From: Phycisphaeraceae bacterium
GTDB lineage: Bacteria; Planctomycetota; Phycisphaerae; Phycisphaerales; UBA1924
DNA: 64,000 bases
Direction of reading: 5' to 3'
Assembly: GCA_019636625.1 (NCBI GenBank)
Contig: JAHBXE010000003.1
Location: forward strand, 62,001-126,000
In this document: piece after piece, positions 33,564 through 41,728 of the stretch
How positions within the stretch are numbered: the first letter of the stretch is position 1
How the letters are laid out: each line of letters opens with the position of its first letter
Position numbers and translations under genes: made by a program
The notes under the pieces: generated by a model
Seen by the model: only the letters and a program-made list of their open reading frames with translations
What the model was told of the DNA's origin: nothing
Database searches by the model: none

Positions 33564-34943
33564 ATGGCGTCTCGCAGCAGCGGCGGCAACGGTCCCCTCA
33601 TCTTCGTCGGCATCCTCGGTGTTGCCTGCCTGGCCTTGTTCATCCTCACGATCGTGTACCTGTCCAAGTTCCAGGCGGCGGACCGGAACCTGAAGCAGAT
33701 GCAGGCCGACGCGAACGAGATCGTCCGGCCCGACGAGCGCCGCAGCGACGCCGTGCTGCAGGTTACGAACAAGGCCAAGGCGGCCAACAAGTCCGTCGTC
33801 GGCTACCTCAACGATTCGCTCCGCGAGGTCATGACCCGCACGACCGGCGCCCCCGGCGACGGCCCGACCGAGCTGGCGAACAAGATGGACGCCGAGCGCA
33901 TCACCGGGCTCAACCTGCTCGGCGCCCTGCGTGACCGGCAGAACGAAATCAACGCGATGCGCGCCAAGGTCGAGCAGGCCGACGCCGCCCGCAACCGCGC
34001 CCTGGCCGACCTCGAGAACGAGGTCAACCGCACCAAGGCCCTCACTGAGTCGCACAACCGCACGGTTCAGGCGATGAACTCCGACATCGACAAGTACAAG
34101 GCCGAGGTCGAGACCTACCGCCAGTCCGTCACCCAGATGAACGGTTTCATGGAGCAGCAGATCGAGAAGACGCGGGAGGCCATGGCCACCATGCAGTCCA
34201 CCCTCGGCGAAGAGATCCGCCGCCTCCAGAACGAGAACCTCCGCCTGAAGGATGAAGTCAGCAAGATCCGCACCACCCAGTCCGACAGCATCCTCCGCCC
34301 CAAGGCCGAGGAGTCGCTCGTCGACGGCGAGATCATCGCCATCAACCAGGCCTCCAACACCGTCACCCTCAGCCGCGGCGCCAAGGACAAGGTCGTCCTG
34401 GGCATGTCGTTCTCCGTGTACCCAGACGCGACGGCCATCCGCGTCAACCCCACGACCGGCGAGTACCCGCGTCCCAAGGCCAAGCTCGAGGTCATCAGCG
34501 TCAGCGAAGCGACATCGACCGCCCGCGTCACCGAAGAGGTCAAGGGCAACCCGATCGTCCGGGGTGATGTGATCGCCAACGCCATCTACGACCCGGCCAA
34601 GGTGTACACCTTCGTGGTCTACGGCAACTTCGATACCAACGGCGACGGCGTCGCCACACCCGCCGAGGCCGGCGACATCAAGGCCCTTGTCTCCAGCTGG
34701 GGCGCCCGGGCGGTGGACGACATCTCCGGCAACGTGGACTTCCTCATCCTGGGCGAGCGGCCCCTGCTCCCCCCGCCCCCCGGTCTGAACGATTCGCCCG
34801 AAGTCGTCCAGTACTACATGCGGCTCCTCGAGAACGCCCAGCGGTACGACCGCCTCCTCGAACAGGCCACCGCGACTTCCATCCCCGTGCTCAATCAGAA
34901 CCGCTTCTACACCCTCACCGGTCGCCGAGCCGGCGCCCGTTGA
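33564..34943 (+). CDS. Membrane-anchored coiled-coil protein with EF-hand-like and BRCT-like C-terminus
   Basis: This 459-residue protein has one N-terminal membrane helix (LIFVGILGVACLALFILTIVYL), then a long coiled coil (about residues 35-245) rich in Lys/Glu/Gln. A beta-rich domain follows (DGEIIAINQASNTVTLSRGA). Near the C-terminus it has FDTNGDGVATPAEAGDI, which fits an EF-hand-type calcium loop, running into KALVSSWGARAVDDISGNVD, which resembles a BRCT fold (GA.V....D.lI.G). The bulk lies outside the cytoplasm if the helix is an uncleaved anchor. I do not recognise a named family. It ends before a strong terminator hairpin. Confidence 0.7.
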   Translation: MASRSSGGNGPLIFVGILGVACLALFILTIVYLSKFQAADRNLKQMQADANEIVRPDERRSDAVLQVTNKAKAANKSVVGYLNDSLREVMTRTTGAPGDGPTELANKMDAERITGLNLLGALRDRQNEINAMRAKVEQADAARNRALADLENEVNRTKALTESHNRTVQAMNSDIDKYKAEVETYRQSVTQMNGFMEQQIEKTREAMATMQSTLGEEIRRLQNENLRLKDEVSKIRTTQSDSILRPKAEESLVDGEIIAINQASNTVTLSRGAKDKVVLGMSFSVYPDATAIRVNPTTGEYPRPKAKLEVISVSEATSTARVTEEVKGNPIVRGDVIANAIYDPAKVYTFVVYGNFDTNGDGVATPAEAGDIKALVSSWGARAVDDISGNVDFLILGERPLLPPPPGLNDSPEVVQYYMRLLENAQRYDRLLEQATATSIPVLNQNRFYTLTGRRAGAR

Positions 34944-34969
34944 AACTCACTGGCCCGCGAATCTCATCC

Positions 34970-35004
34970 AAGGCCGGGTCGATCGCGACCCGGCCTTTGC
35001 TTTG
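34970..35004 (+). terminator. Intrinsic terminator after the coiled-coil gene
   Basis: AAGGCCGGGTCG (34970-34981) pairs perfectly with CGACCCGGCCTT (34986-34997) around the loop ATCG, giving a 12-bp stem followed by TTGCTTT. It lies 27 nt after the stop codon of the upstream gene and just before the acyltransferase gene. Confidence 0.85.
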
Positions 35005-35020
35005 ATCCGTGCCCTCATCC

Positions 35021-36100
35021 ATGGCCCAGCCCCGCTCCAGAACGCCCCGCCTCTTCCAGCCGGCGGTCTACTACGCCACCCGCTCCGTCATCGCCGCGGC
35101 GTGCGTGCCGCCCTTCCCGATCGCGCGGCACTGGGCCCAGGTCGTTGGCCGGTGGTACGCCACCTCCCGCATCAACCAGCGCCACTTCAAACGCGCGAAG
35201 GAGAACATCCACGTCGCCTTCCCGGACTGGGACGCCGACCGCGTCGCCCACACCGCCTTGCTCTCGCACGAGCATCTGACCACCTTCGGCGTTGAGCTGG
35301 CCTTCGTGCCCCGCCTGCTCACGGAGGACGGCTGGGTCCGGCACATCTCCTTCGGCAACATCGAGCCCGCGCTGCACGAGCTGGTCAAAGCCGGCCCGTG
35401 CATCCTCATCACCGGCCACTGCGGCAACTGGGAGTCTCTCGGCTACACCATGGCCCTGCTCGGCTTCCCCATGCACGCCGTGTACCGACCCCTCGACATC
35501 CCCTCCATGGACCGCTGGGTCCGGCGCACACGCTCACGCCGCGGCCTGGAGCTCGTGGACAAGTTCGGCGCCGTGCGCAAACTTCCGGCGCTCCTCCGGG
35601 CCGGCGCGCCCATCGGCCTCGTCGCCGACCAGAACGGCGGCGACCGCGGCGTCTTCGTCCCCTTCTTCAATCGCCTGACCTCGACCTACAAGTCCATCGG
35701 CCTGCTCGCCCTGCAGTTCAACGCCAAGATCATCTGCGGCTTTGCACGCCGAGAGCCGATCAAGAACCCCACCCTGCTGGGCCACCGCCTCGAAATGACC
35801 GACATCTTCGGCCCCGAGGAGTGGAACACACACCCGGACCCGCTCTTCTACCTTACCGCCCGCTTCCGCTACGCCATCGAGCGCATGGTCCGCAGCGCCC
35901 CGGACCAGTACCTCTGGATGCACCGCATCTGGCGCAGCCGCCCCCGGCACGAACGCCTGAACAAGCCTTTGCCCGACTCACTGCTGGACAAGATCCGCCT
36001 GCTGCCCTGGATGACCGACGCGGCCATCGAGCAGCTCAAGGAACACAGCGTGCGGGATGCCAGGACGCTGGCTGAAACCGGAAGGCACCGGCTGTCGTAA
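35021..36100 (+). CDS. Lysophospholipid/lipid A acyltransferase (LpxL/HtrB-like)
   Basis: This 359-residue protein belongs to the lipid A lauroyl/myristoyl acyltransferase family: the catalytic HxxxxE is in ITGHCGNWESLGY, and the substrate-binding segments are RPLDIPSMDRWVR and GLVADQNGGDRGVFVPFF. It would add a secondary acyl chain to lipid A (or a related glycolipid) on the inner face of the inner membrane, which suggests an LPS-type envelope. A GTG at 35009 is an alternative start; the ATG at 35021 is preferred. It follows a terminator, so it has its own promoter or starts the operon with the response regulator. Confidence 0.85.
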   Translation: MAQPRSRTPRLFQPAVYYATRSVIAAACVPPFPIARHWAQVVGRWYATSRINQRHFKRAKENIHVAFPDWDADRVAHTALLSHEHLTTFGVELAFVPRLLTEDGWVRHISFGNIEPALHELVKAGPCILITGHCGNWESLGYTMALLGFPMHAVYRPLDIPSMDRWVRRTRSRRGLELVDKFGAVRKLPALLRAGAPIGLVADQNGGDRGVFVPFFNRLTSTYKSIGLLALQFNAKIICGFARREPIKNPTLLGHRLEMTDIFGPEEWNTHPDPLFYLTARFRYAIERMVRSAPDQYLWMHRIWRSRPRHERLNKPLPDSLLDKIRLLPWMTDAAIEQLKEHSVRDARTLAETGRHRLS

Positions 36101-36157
36101 CCCACGTCCGGGCAGTACCCCAACGTCTACAGTTCCGAGCCTTCCCGGAGAGCCCTC

Positions 36158-36598
36158 ATGCCCGGCCGTCTTGAAGATGTCAAAGTCCTGATCGTCGACG
36201 ACGACCGCGATGTTCTGGAGTCCATGGACGCCGCCTTCCAGGCCGAGGGTGCGCTGACGCAACTGGCCACCAACGGGACCGATGCTGTCCGCATCTGTTT
36301 CGACGACCCGCCGGACCTGGTCGTGCTGGACATGATGCTCCCCGGCCGGTCGGGCTTCCTCGCCCTCGAGAAGATCAAGGGGCGCGAGGACAGTCCTCTG
36401 GTGATCATGGTCACAGCCAACGAGGGCAAACGCCACCAGGCCTACGCGGAATCGCTGGGCGTGGACGACTACTTGCTCAAGCCGGTCCCGCTGGGCCGCC
36501 TCGTCTCCGTCGCCGCGGACCTGATCGAGAAGGCCGACCGCGAGGATGAAGAGGCGGAGGCACAGGAAGAGAAGAAGGCCCGCAAGGACAAGAACTGA
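36158..36598 (+). CDS. Single-domain response regulator (REC) with charged tail
   Basis: The 146-residue product is a receiver domain. It begins VKVLIVDDDRDVLESMDAAF, with the phospho-acceptor Asp in DLVVLDMMLPG, the conserved Thr/Ser in VMVTAN and the Lys in DDYLLKPVPLG. No output domain follows, only a Glu/Lys-rich tail (about residues 125-146). It would act through protein contacts. GGAGAG lies 6 nt before the ATG. The partner kinase is not adjacent; the only histidine kinase in the window is the hybrid at 57054. Confidence 0.9.
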   Translation: MPGRLEDVKVLIVDDDRDVLESMDAAFQAEGALTQLATNGTDAVRICFDDPPDLVVLDMMLPGRSGFLALEKIKGREDSPLVIMVTANEGKRHQAYAESLGVDDYLLKPVPLGRLVSVAADLIEKADREDEEAEAQEEKKARKDKN

Positions 36599-36610
36599 GC
36601 CCCCGCGCCC

Positions 36611-36937
36611 ATGGCCAAGAAGCGTCAGTTCGTGCTCACCCGTCCACCGGCCGCCAAGGGCGATCCGACCGTGGTGCCCCTTGGCCCCAAGAAGGAAGTC
36701 CTCGCCGCGCTCGCCCCCTTCAACACCGCCCCTGACGGCTCCAAGCGAAACACCGGCATGGAAGTCCTCTGGGCACCCGGCATGGTGATGGAGTTCCCGG
36801 CCGCGGCGGACGAGGTCGGGCAGGTCATGATCTCCGTCAGCGATGAAGAGATCGCCTGGCCCGTGCTGCAACGCATGACCAAGGCCCTGGGCTGGATGCT
36901 CGTGGACCTGGAGACGGGGCGGTCGTTCGGAGGATGA
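36611..36937 (+). CDS. Conserved hypothetical protein
   Basis: This 108-residue soluble protein starts 12 nt after the response regulator on the same strand and is probably co-transcribed. It has a basic N-terminus (MAKKRQFVLTRPP), a central segment GMEVLWAPGMVMEFPAAADE and an acidic region. No signal peptide, membrane segment or known motif is visible. I do not recognise the family. Confidence 0.65.
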   Translation: MAKKRQFVLTRPPAAKGDPTVVPLGPKKEVLAALAPFNTAPDGSKRNTGMEVLWAPGMVMEFPAAADEVGQVMISVSDEEIAWPVLQRMTKALGWMLVDLETGRSFGG

Positions 36938-36950
36938 ATGAAAGCGCACA

Positions 36951-37026
36951 GTTCAAAGCTCAAATCGCAAGTCAACGACAGGCCAGTGCCTGTCCTGATT
37001 GGCGCTTTGAGCCTTGAGCTTTGAGT
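36951..37026. repeat. Inverted heptamer array with central hairpin
   Basis: The left side carries GTTCAAA and GCTCAAA (36951-36964, 7-bp period, with a degenerate third unit). The right side carries TTTGAGC, CTTGAGC and TTTGAGT (37006-37026), the reverse complement of the same heptamer. Between them GACAGGC (36977-36983) and GCCTGTC (36988-36994) form a perfect hairpin with loop CAGT. It fills the gap between two same-strand genes. It belongs to the family of short-period inverted arrays also seen near 44.1, 46.0 and 52.3 kb. Confidence 0.8.
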
Positions 37027-37032
37027 TCTGCC

Positions 37033-37323
37033 ATGCCCACCTACGTCTACGAAATCCTGGACAAGAAAGGCCAGCCCACCGGCCGCACGTTCGAGATCAC
37101 GCAGTCGATCAAGGACGATGCGCTCACCAAGCACCCCGAGACGGGCGAGCCCGTCCGGCGCGCCATCGTCGCCCCCAATCTCGGCCTGGCCCTCTCCGCC
37201 AACAAGTCGCGCCTGAGCAACAAGAACCTCGAGCGCCTCGGCTTCACGAAGTACGAGCGCAAGGGAAAGGGCTACATGGAACGGACGGCAGGAAAGCAGG
37301 GGCCGCGGGCGATCGGGGAGTGA
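37033..37323 (+). CDS. FmdB-like small protein lacking zinc-ribbon cysteines
   Basis: This 96-residue protein starts at the ATG at 37033 with MPTYVYEILDKKGQP. FmdB/CxxC_CXXC_SSSS-type proteins begin MPTY-Y-C--CG, but here the cysteines are absent and replaced by a Gly/Lys-rich turn. The following FEITQSIKDDALTKHPETGE and PVRRAIVAPN match the rest of that fold, with a basic C-terminal tail. The metal site is therefore lost. Role unknown. It lies after the heptamer array and converges on the O-antigen ligase gene. Confidence 0.7.
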   Translation: MPTYVYEILDKKGQPTGRTFEITQSIKDDALTKHPETGEPVRRAIVAPNLGLALSANKSRLSNKNLERLGFTKYERKGKGYMERTAGKQGPRAIGE

Positions 37324-37330
37324 GCCACCG

Positions 37331-38752
37331 CTATCGCGGGAACGGCTTCCCCCACGCGGCTCGATCCCACGCGGGCATCCGTCCCTCCGCCGGGCGGGGC
37401 CACAGATTCAGGCCCATCAGGACATACATCAACGCCACCGTCTGCACGTTCAGTTGAATCACATCAGTCATCCCCGCCAGCAGCAGGCCCAGCAGCGCAA
37501 AGCCGGGACCCGCGGCGTACGTCCCCATTCGTGCGCCAAGGCCCCGCAGCGCGCCGTACAAGCCCATCCCCATTGCCGTCAGGAACAGGCCCAGGCCCAC
37601 CAGCCCCGTCGTCGCCACGATGTGCAGGTACGTGTTGTGCGCGTGGACATGGATGTACCCTGCCTCGTCCGGCTTCCGGTGGTCGTTCCCCCACTTCTGG
37701 TACCCCCCGGCCCCCACGCCCCGCACCGGGTGCGCCGCCGCGGCACGCAAGGCGACCTTCGCCATCAGCACCCGCGCCCCGGTCCATGTCGTGTAATCGC
37801 GGTGGTCGATCACACGCCGGATCTCGTCGCGGGCGTTGTCGTACCGCCGCACGATCGCATCCCCGGCCGTCAACCAAAGCACAACCCCGGCCAGGGCAAC
37901 CAACGCGATCGGGAGCAGAGCGCGGCCGGGAAGTGCCCGCGCCTTGGATGATTTGAGGGGCTCTTCACGCACCGCGGAGCGGTGCTTCCACCCGGACCCA
38001 TTCGGCGCCGCGGAGCGGTGCTTCCACCCTTTGAACCACCAGACGACTCCGACGGCGATCACGATCAGGATCAACGCCGCGGACGCGAGCCACGCCCCGC
38101 GTGAACCCGTGACCAGGACGCCCGCCGTGGTAACCGCAGCGCCGAGCATCGCCAGCCATCGCGTTCGTCCCGATCCCATCACCGCCGCCGGCAGGTGCAG
38201 CCCCAGCGCCGCGGTCAACATCGACCCCGCCACCACCGGCTGCCACCAACCCGGGTTCCTGTCCGGGTTGCGATCGAGCACCATCCAGCCCACATTCAGC
38301 CGGTGGCCCGCGGCGTTGAGCACCTGCGCCCCGTTGGCCGCGAGGAACCCCAACACCAGCGCCGTGATCATCGCCCCCCGGTACGGCAGGATCGACCAGT
38401 TCAGCCACATCACGGCGATCCATCGCGATCGGCTGACCTCCACCCAGCCCTGCGCCCGGTCCGGGCTCCAGGCGATCGACGCCATCTGCCACAGCGCCCC
38501 GAGCAGGACCACCCACATCGTCGGGTGGCACCCAACGGACCTCCACGTCCGGTGGACGATGTACGCCCGCAGCACCCCAAGACCCCACAGCAACGCCACC
38601 GCGAACTCCACGACCGTCACCGGCCCCACGCTCAGGAACAACCACGTGAGACCGAGAATCACGTGGAGCCGATGCCCGAAGGGATCCCGTGCCGCGGCCT
38701 TGGCCATCTCGGCGTCGATCCAGCCCTGACGTGTGTAGGGAATGCCGAACAT
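37331..38752 (-). CDS. O-antigen ligase/polymerase (Wzy_C superfamily) membrane protein
   Basis: This 473-residue polytopic protein has about ten membrane helices and the periplasmic loop motif HPVRGVGAGGYQKWG followed by HVHAHNTYLHIVATTGL, the hallmark of O-antigen ligases (WaaL) and polymerases. It would join or extend polysaccharide chains at the periplasmic face. Between two central helices lies a 12-residue direct repeat, GWKHRSAAPNGS then GWKHRSAV, encoded by two REP-like palindromes of the kind that flank the leuS insertion. No glycosyltransferase cluster is visible nearby. It starts at ATG 38752 and is divergent from the next gene. Confidence 0.82.
   Translation of the reverse strand: MFGIPYTRQGWIDAEMAKAAARDPFGHRLHVILGLTWLFLSVGPVTVVEFAVALLWGLGVLRAYIVHRTWRSVGCHPTMWVVLLGALWQMASIAWSPDRAQGWVEVSRSRWIAVMWLNWSILPYRGAMITALVLGFLAANGAQVLNAAGHRLNVGWMVLDRNPDRNPGWWQPVVAGSMLTAALGLHLPAAVMGSGRTRWLAMLGAAVTTAGVLVTGSRGAWLASAALILIVIAVGVVWWFKGWKHRSAAPNGSGWKHRSAVREEPLKSSKARALPGRALLPIALVALAGVVLWLTAGDAIVRRYDNARDEIRRVIDHRDYTTWTGARVLMAKVALRAAAAHPVRGVGAGGYQKWGNDHRKPDEAGYIHVHAHNTYLHIVATTGLVGLGLFLTAMGMGLYGALRGLGARMGTYAAGPGFALLGLLLAGMTDVIQLNVQTVALMYVLMGLNLWPRPAEGRMPAWDRAAWGKPFPR
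37969..38029. repeat. Two direct REP-like palindromes inside the O-antigen ligase gene
   Basis: On the + strand the units are 37969-37993 and 38004-38029. Read on the coding (minus) strand each begins GGGTGGAAGCACCGCTCCGC, with hairpin ACCGC-TCC-GCGG(T/C). The repeat period is 36 nt, so the frame is kept. They share the GGGTGG head and CGCTCCGCGG core with the ends of the leuS element. They are in direct orientation and carry no transposase. Confidence 0.75.
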
Positions 38753-38892
38753 GAACGCCCCGAAACCGCCAATCCCTGATTCCGACCCGCCGATTCAACC
38801 GAACTAAACCCCATCATCCGGCGTCTAACCCGTGGAAGCAACCCGGAACGGGGGTTCCCGTACAATCCGGTGTCGAAACCGGGAGGTGGTGC

Positions 38893-40674
38893 GTGAACGA
38901 AATCCGTCGCGTCCTGAAGCTGGCGGCCTGGCGGCTCCTGGTCATCGACCTGTTCCACACCTTCGCCGTCATGCTCTCCGCCGCCATCGCGGCGTTGATC
39001 CTCACCCTCCTGGCGCAGCGTCTGTTCGGCTTGGCGATCGACTTCCCGCGAGATTGGGGCCTCCTCGGGCTCCTCGCGCTGGCGCTGGCGGTCCTTGGTT
39101 CGCTGACGTGGAGCCTCATCCGCCGGAGCCGGGGCGTGACCGTGGCGCGCGAGCTGGATGAACGGGCGGACCTGCGCGAATCGCTCAGCACGGCGCTCTG
39201 CGTGGAGCGGAGCCAGGATGCTTGGGCCCGGGCCGTGATCGAAACGGCTCGCGACAAGGCGATGCGGGTCGATGTCCGTCGCGCGATTCCGTTCGCCGCG
39301 CCGCGGGTGTGGCCCGTTCCGCTCGCCCTGGCGCTGGCGATGGTGGTCCTCTGGTTCGCGGTGCCGACGCTGGACCTCTTCGGCGCGCTCAAGACCCGCA
39401 CCGCCAAGCAGGAAGAAGAAAAGCGGATCATCGCCGTGCAGACCGAGGTGAAGGCCGACCAGCAGAAACTCGACGAACTCCTGCAGAAGGCCAGGGTCCA
39501 GCTCGACAACGACGACGCCTCCTCCGAAGCCACGGACCAGAAGGCCCCGCAAACCCCGGACGAAGTCCGGCGCGCCGCCGTCAAGAAACTCACCAACCAG
39601 GTGGACAAGCTCAACGAACTCCGCGGCGGCGAGAAGGCCAAGCAGCTCGAAGCCATCAAGCAGGCGATGAAGCAGCTCAAGCAACCAGGCCCCGGCCCCA
39701 TGGAGCAACTCTCCAAGGCGCTGCAGAAGGGCGACTTCGGCGCCGCCAAGGAACAGCTCGAAGAGCTCGCCAAGCAGATGGCGCAGAACTCCATGAGCCC
39801 CGAGGACAAGGCCAAGGCCCAGGAGCAGATGAAGAAGCTCGCGGCACAGCTCGACAAGCTGGCCAAGGACCGGCAGAACCTGGAGAAGCAGCTCCAGCAG
39901 GCGGGCCTCAGCAAGGAGCAGGCCCAGAAGGCCGCCTCCAACGCCCAGGAACTCAAGAAGGCGCTGGAAGAGAACAAGAACCTGAGCGAGAGCGAGAAGC
40001 AGGAGCTCATGAAGAACGCCCAGGCCCAGATGGCCGCGAGCGAGCAGTGCGACGGGATGGGCGAGAAGCTCGGCCAGATGGCTAAGAACATGGGTCAGGA
40101 GGGAATGAGTCAGGAAGGCCAGCAGGCGATGGAGTCACTCGCCGGTCAACTCTCCGACATGGAAATGATGGACAAGGAACTGGACGCGATGGACGCCGCC
40201 ATGGGCGAAGCCCGCCGGCAACTGGCCAAGATGGGCGGGCAGTGCGAGGGCAGTTGCAACGGCGACGGCGATGAGTTCGCCGAAGGCTCGCAGAAGCAGA
40301 GCCCCTGGAAGGCCGGCGAGAGCCAGAACAAGCAGGGCAATGGTCTGGGTGGGCCGGGCCAGGCCTGGGGCGGGCGCAACCGCGACGACACCGACGCTCC
40401 CGTCAGCATCGAGAAGGTCAAGAGCCCCACCAAGCAGGGCGGCGGCCCCATCATCGGCAGCCGCCTCGTGCAAGGCGACCAGGTCCGCGGCGAGTCCGTC
40501 GCCGAGTTCTCGCAGGCCGTCACCGCCGCCACCAAGGCCAACACCGAGAGCATGGACTTCACCCAGGTCTCCCGCGAACTCCAGGGCACCATCAAGCACT
40601 ACTTCGGCACGCTCGAATCCAAGTCCAAGGCCAAGTCCGCCGCCCCTGCCGAACCCGCCAAGGAATCCAAGTGA
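38893..40674 (+). CDS. Large membrane-anchored coiled-coil protein (DUF4175-like)
   Basis: This 593-residue protein starts with GTG at 38893 after a GGGAGG site. It has two or three N-terminal membrane helices (about residues 20-78 and 139-160). A very long Lys/Glu/Gln-rich coiled coil follows (about residues 175-440), and then a Gly/Ser/Asn/Gln-rich low-complexity region with CEGSCNGDGDE and a short C-terminal domain. The layout resembles DUF4175/BatD-neighbour proteins of planctomycetes, but MoxR and DUF58 partners are not seen here. The solute-binding protein gene overlaps its stop by 4 bases (GTGA), so it is translationally coupled to it. Confidence 0.7.
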   Translation: MNEIRRVLKLAAWRLLVIDLFHTFAVMLSAAIAALILTLLAQRLFGLAIDFPRDWGLLGLLALALAVLGSLTWSLIRRSRGVTVARELDERADLRESLSTALCVERSQDAWARAVIETARDKAMRVDVRRAIPFAAPRVWPVPLALALAMVVLWFAVPTLDLFGALKTRTAKQEEEKRIIAVQTEVKADQQKLDELLQKARVQLDNDDASSEATDQKAPQTPDEVRRAAVKKLTNQVDKLNELRGGEKAKQLEAIKQAMKQLKQPGPGPMEQLSKALQKGDFGAAKEQLEELAKQMAQNSMSPEDKAKAQEQMKKLAAQLDKLAKDRQNLEKQLQQAGLSKEQAQKAASNAQELKKALEENKNLSESEKQELMKNAQAQMAASEQCDGMGEKLGQMAKNMGQEGMSQEGQQAMESLAGQLSDMEMMDKELDAMDAAMGEARRQLAKMGGQCEGSCNGDGDEFAEGSQKQSPWKAGESQNKQGNGLGGPGQAWGGRNRDDTDAPVSIEKVKSPTKQGGGPIIGSRLVQGDQVRGESVAEFSQAVTAATKANTESMDFTQVSRELQGTIKHYFGTLESKSKAKSAAPAEPAKESK

Positions 40675-41717
40675 TCGGCCGCCTGGCCGCGGCATGCGCC
40701 GCCCTGCTCGCGCTCGCCGCCCTCCTGCCGGCTTGCTCCGGTGAGAAGAAGCCGGAGGTCGTCCTCTACACGAGCTGCGACGACTACCTGCTCCGCGAAA
40801 TCATCCCCGCCTTCGAAAGCGAAACCGGCATCAAGGTCCGCCTCGCCGGCGACACCGAGGCCACCAAGACCACGGGGCTCGTCCAGCGGATCATCGCCGA
40901 GCGCGACCAACCCCGCGCCGATGTCTGGTGGTCCAACGAGCCTTTCGGCACCATGCGTCTTGCCGATGAAGGCCTTCTCGCTCCCTTTACGCCCGCCGCC
41001 GCCGCCGACTTCGGCGGCGCCTGGCCCGAGGGCTTCGCCGCGCCGGACCAAACCTGGTACGGCTTCGCCCTCCGCGCCCGCGTGATCGCCTTCAACACCG
41101 AGCGAATCAAACCCGAAGATGCTCCTCTCACGCTCCGCGAGCTCGCCGACCCACGGTGGAAGGGCCGCATCGGCATGGCGCGCCCCCAGTTCGGCACCAC
41201 CCGCGGCCACATGGGCGCCATCGTTGCTCGCTGCGGCGAGGAAGCGCTCCGCGAGTGGCTCTCCGCCCTCAAGGCCAACGGCCTCCGCCTCTACAGCGGC
41301 AACTCCGCCGTCGTCCGCGGCGTCGCCCTCGGCGAGATCGACATCGGCCTCACCGACACGGACGATGTCATCGTCGGCCAGCGCGAGAAGTGGCCCGTGC
41401 GCATGGTCATCGAGGAACCCTCGCCCCCGGGCGAACGCTGCGCCGTCGGCGCGTGCCCCATCCCCAACACCGTCTCCATCCTGAAGAACGCGCCCAACCC
41501 CGCCGCCGCCGCCAAGCTGGCCGACTTCCTGCTCTCCGCTCGGGTCGAGCGGATCCTCGCCACCAGCGACTCCCGCAACATGCCCCTCCGACCGGGCCTG
41601 CTCGGCGAGCTTCGAGACACCTTGCCGCTCACCGCCGTGCAGCCGCCCGACCTTCCCGCCATCCACCGCGCCATCCCCCGCGCGATAAACATCTGCACGC
41701 AGGTTCTCGGGGATTGA
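40671..41717 (+). CDS. Fe(III)/spermidine-type ABC transporter substrate-binding lipoprotein
   Basis: This 348-residue protein has a lipoprotein signal (LLALAALLPACSG). The class II periplasmic-binding core has the FbpA-like start VVLYTSCDDYLLREIIPAFE, then DVWWSNEPFGTM and FALRARVIAFNTERI. This type binds iron or similar small oxyanion/cation complexes. The matching permease is probably that at 44259-45974, on the opposite strand 2.5 kb away; no ATPase is in the window. It is coupled to the coiled-coil gene upstream and is followed 11 nt later by the GH30 gene. Confidence 0.85.
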   Translation: MIGRLAAACAALLALAALLPACSGEKKPEVVLYTSCDDYLLREIIPAFESETGIKVRLAGDTEATKTTGLVQRIIAERDQPRADVWWSNEPFGTMRLADEGLLAPFTPAAAADFGGAWPEGFAAPDQTWYGFALRARVIAFNTERIKPEDAPLTLRELADPRWKGRIGMARPQFGTTRGHMGAIVARCGEEALREWLSALKANGLRLYSGNSAVVRGVALGEIDIGLTDTDDVIVGQREKWPVRMVIEEPSPPGERCAVGACPIPNTVSILKNAPNPAAAAKLADFLLSARVERILATSDSRNMPLRPGLLGELRDTLPLTAVQPPDLPAIHRAIPRAINICTQVLGD

Positions 41718-41728
41718 TACAGTCCGCC

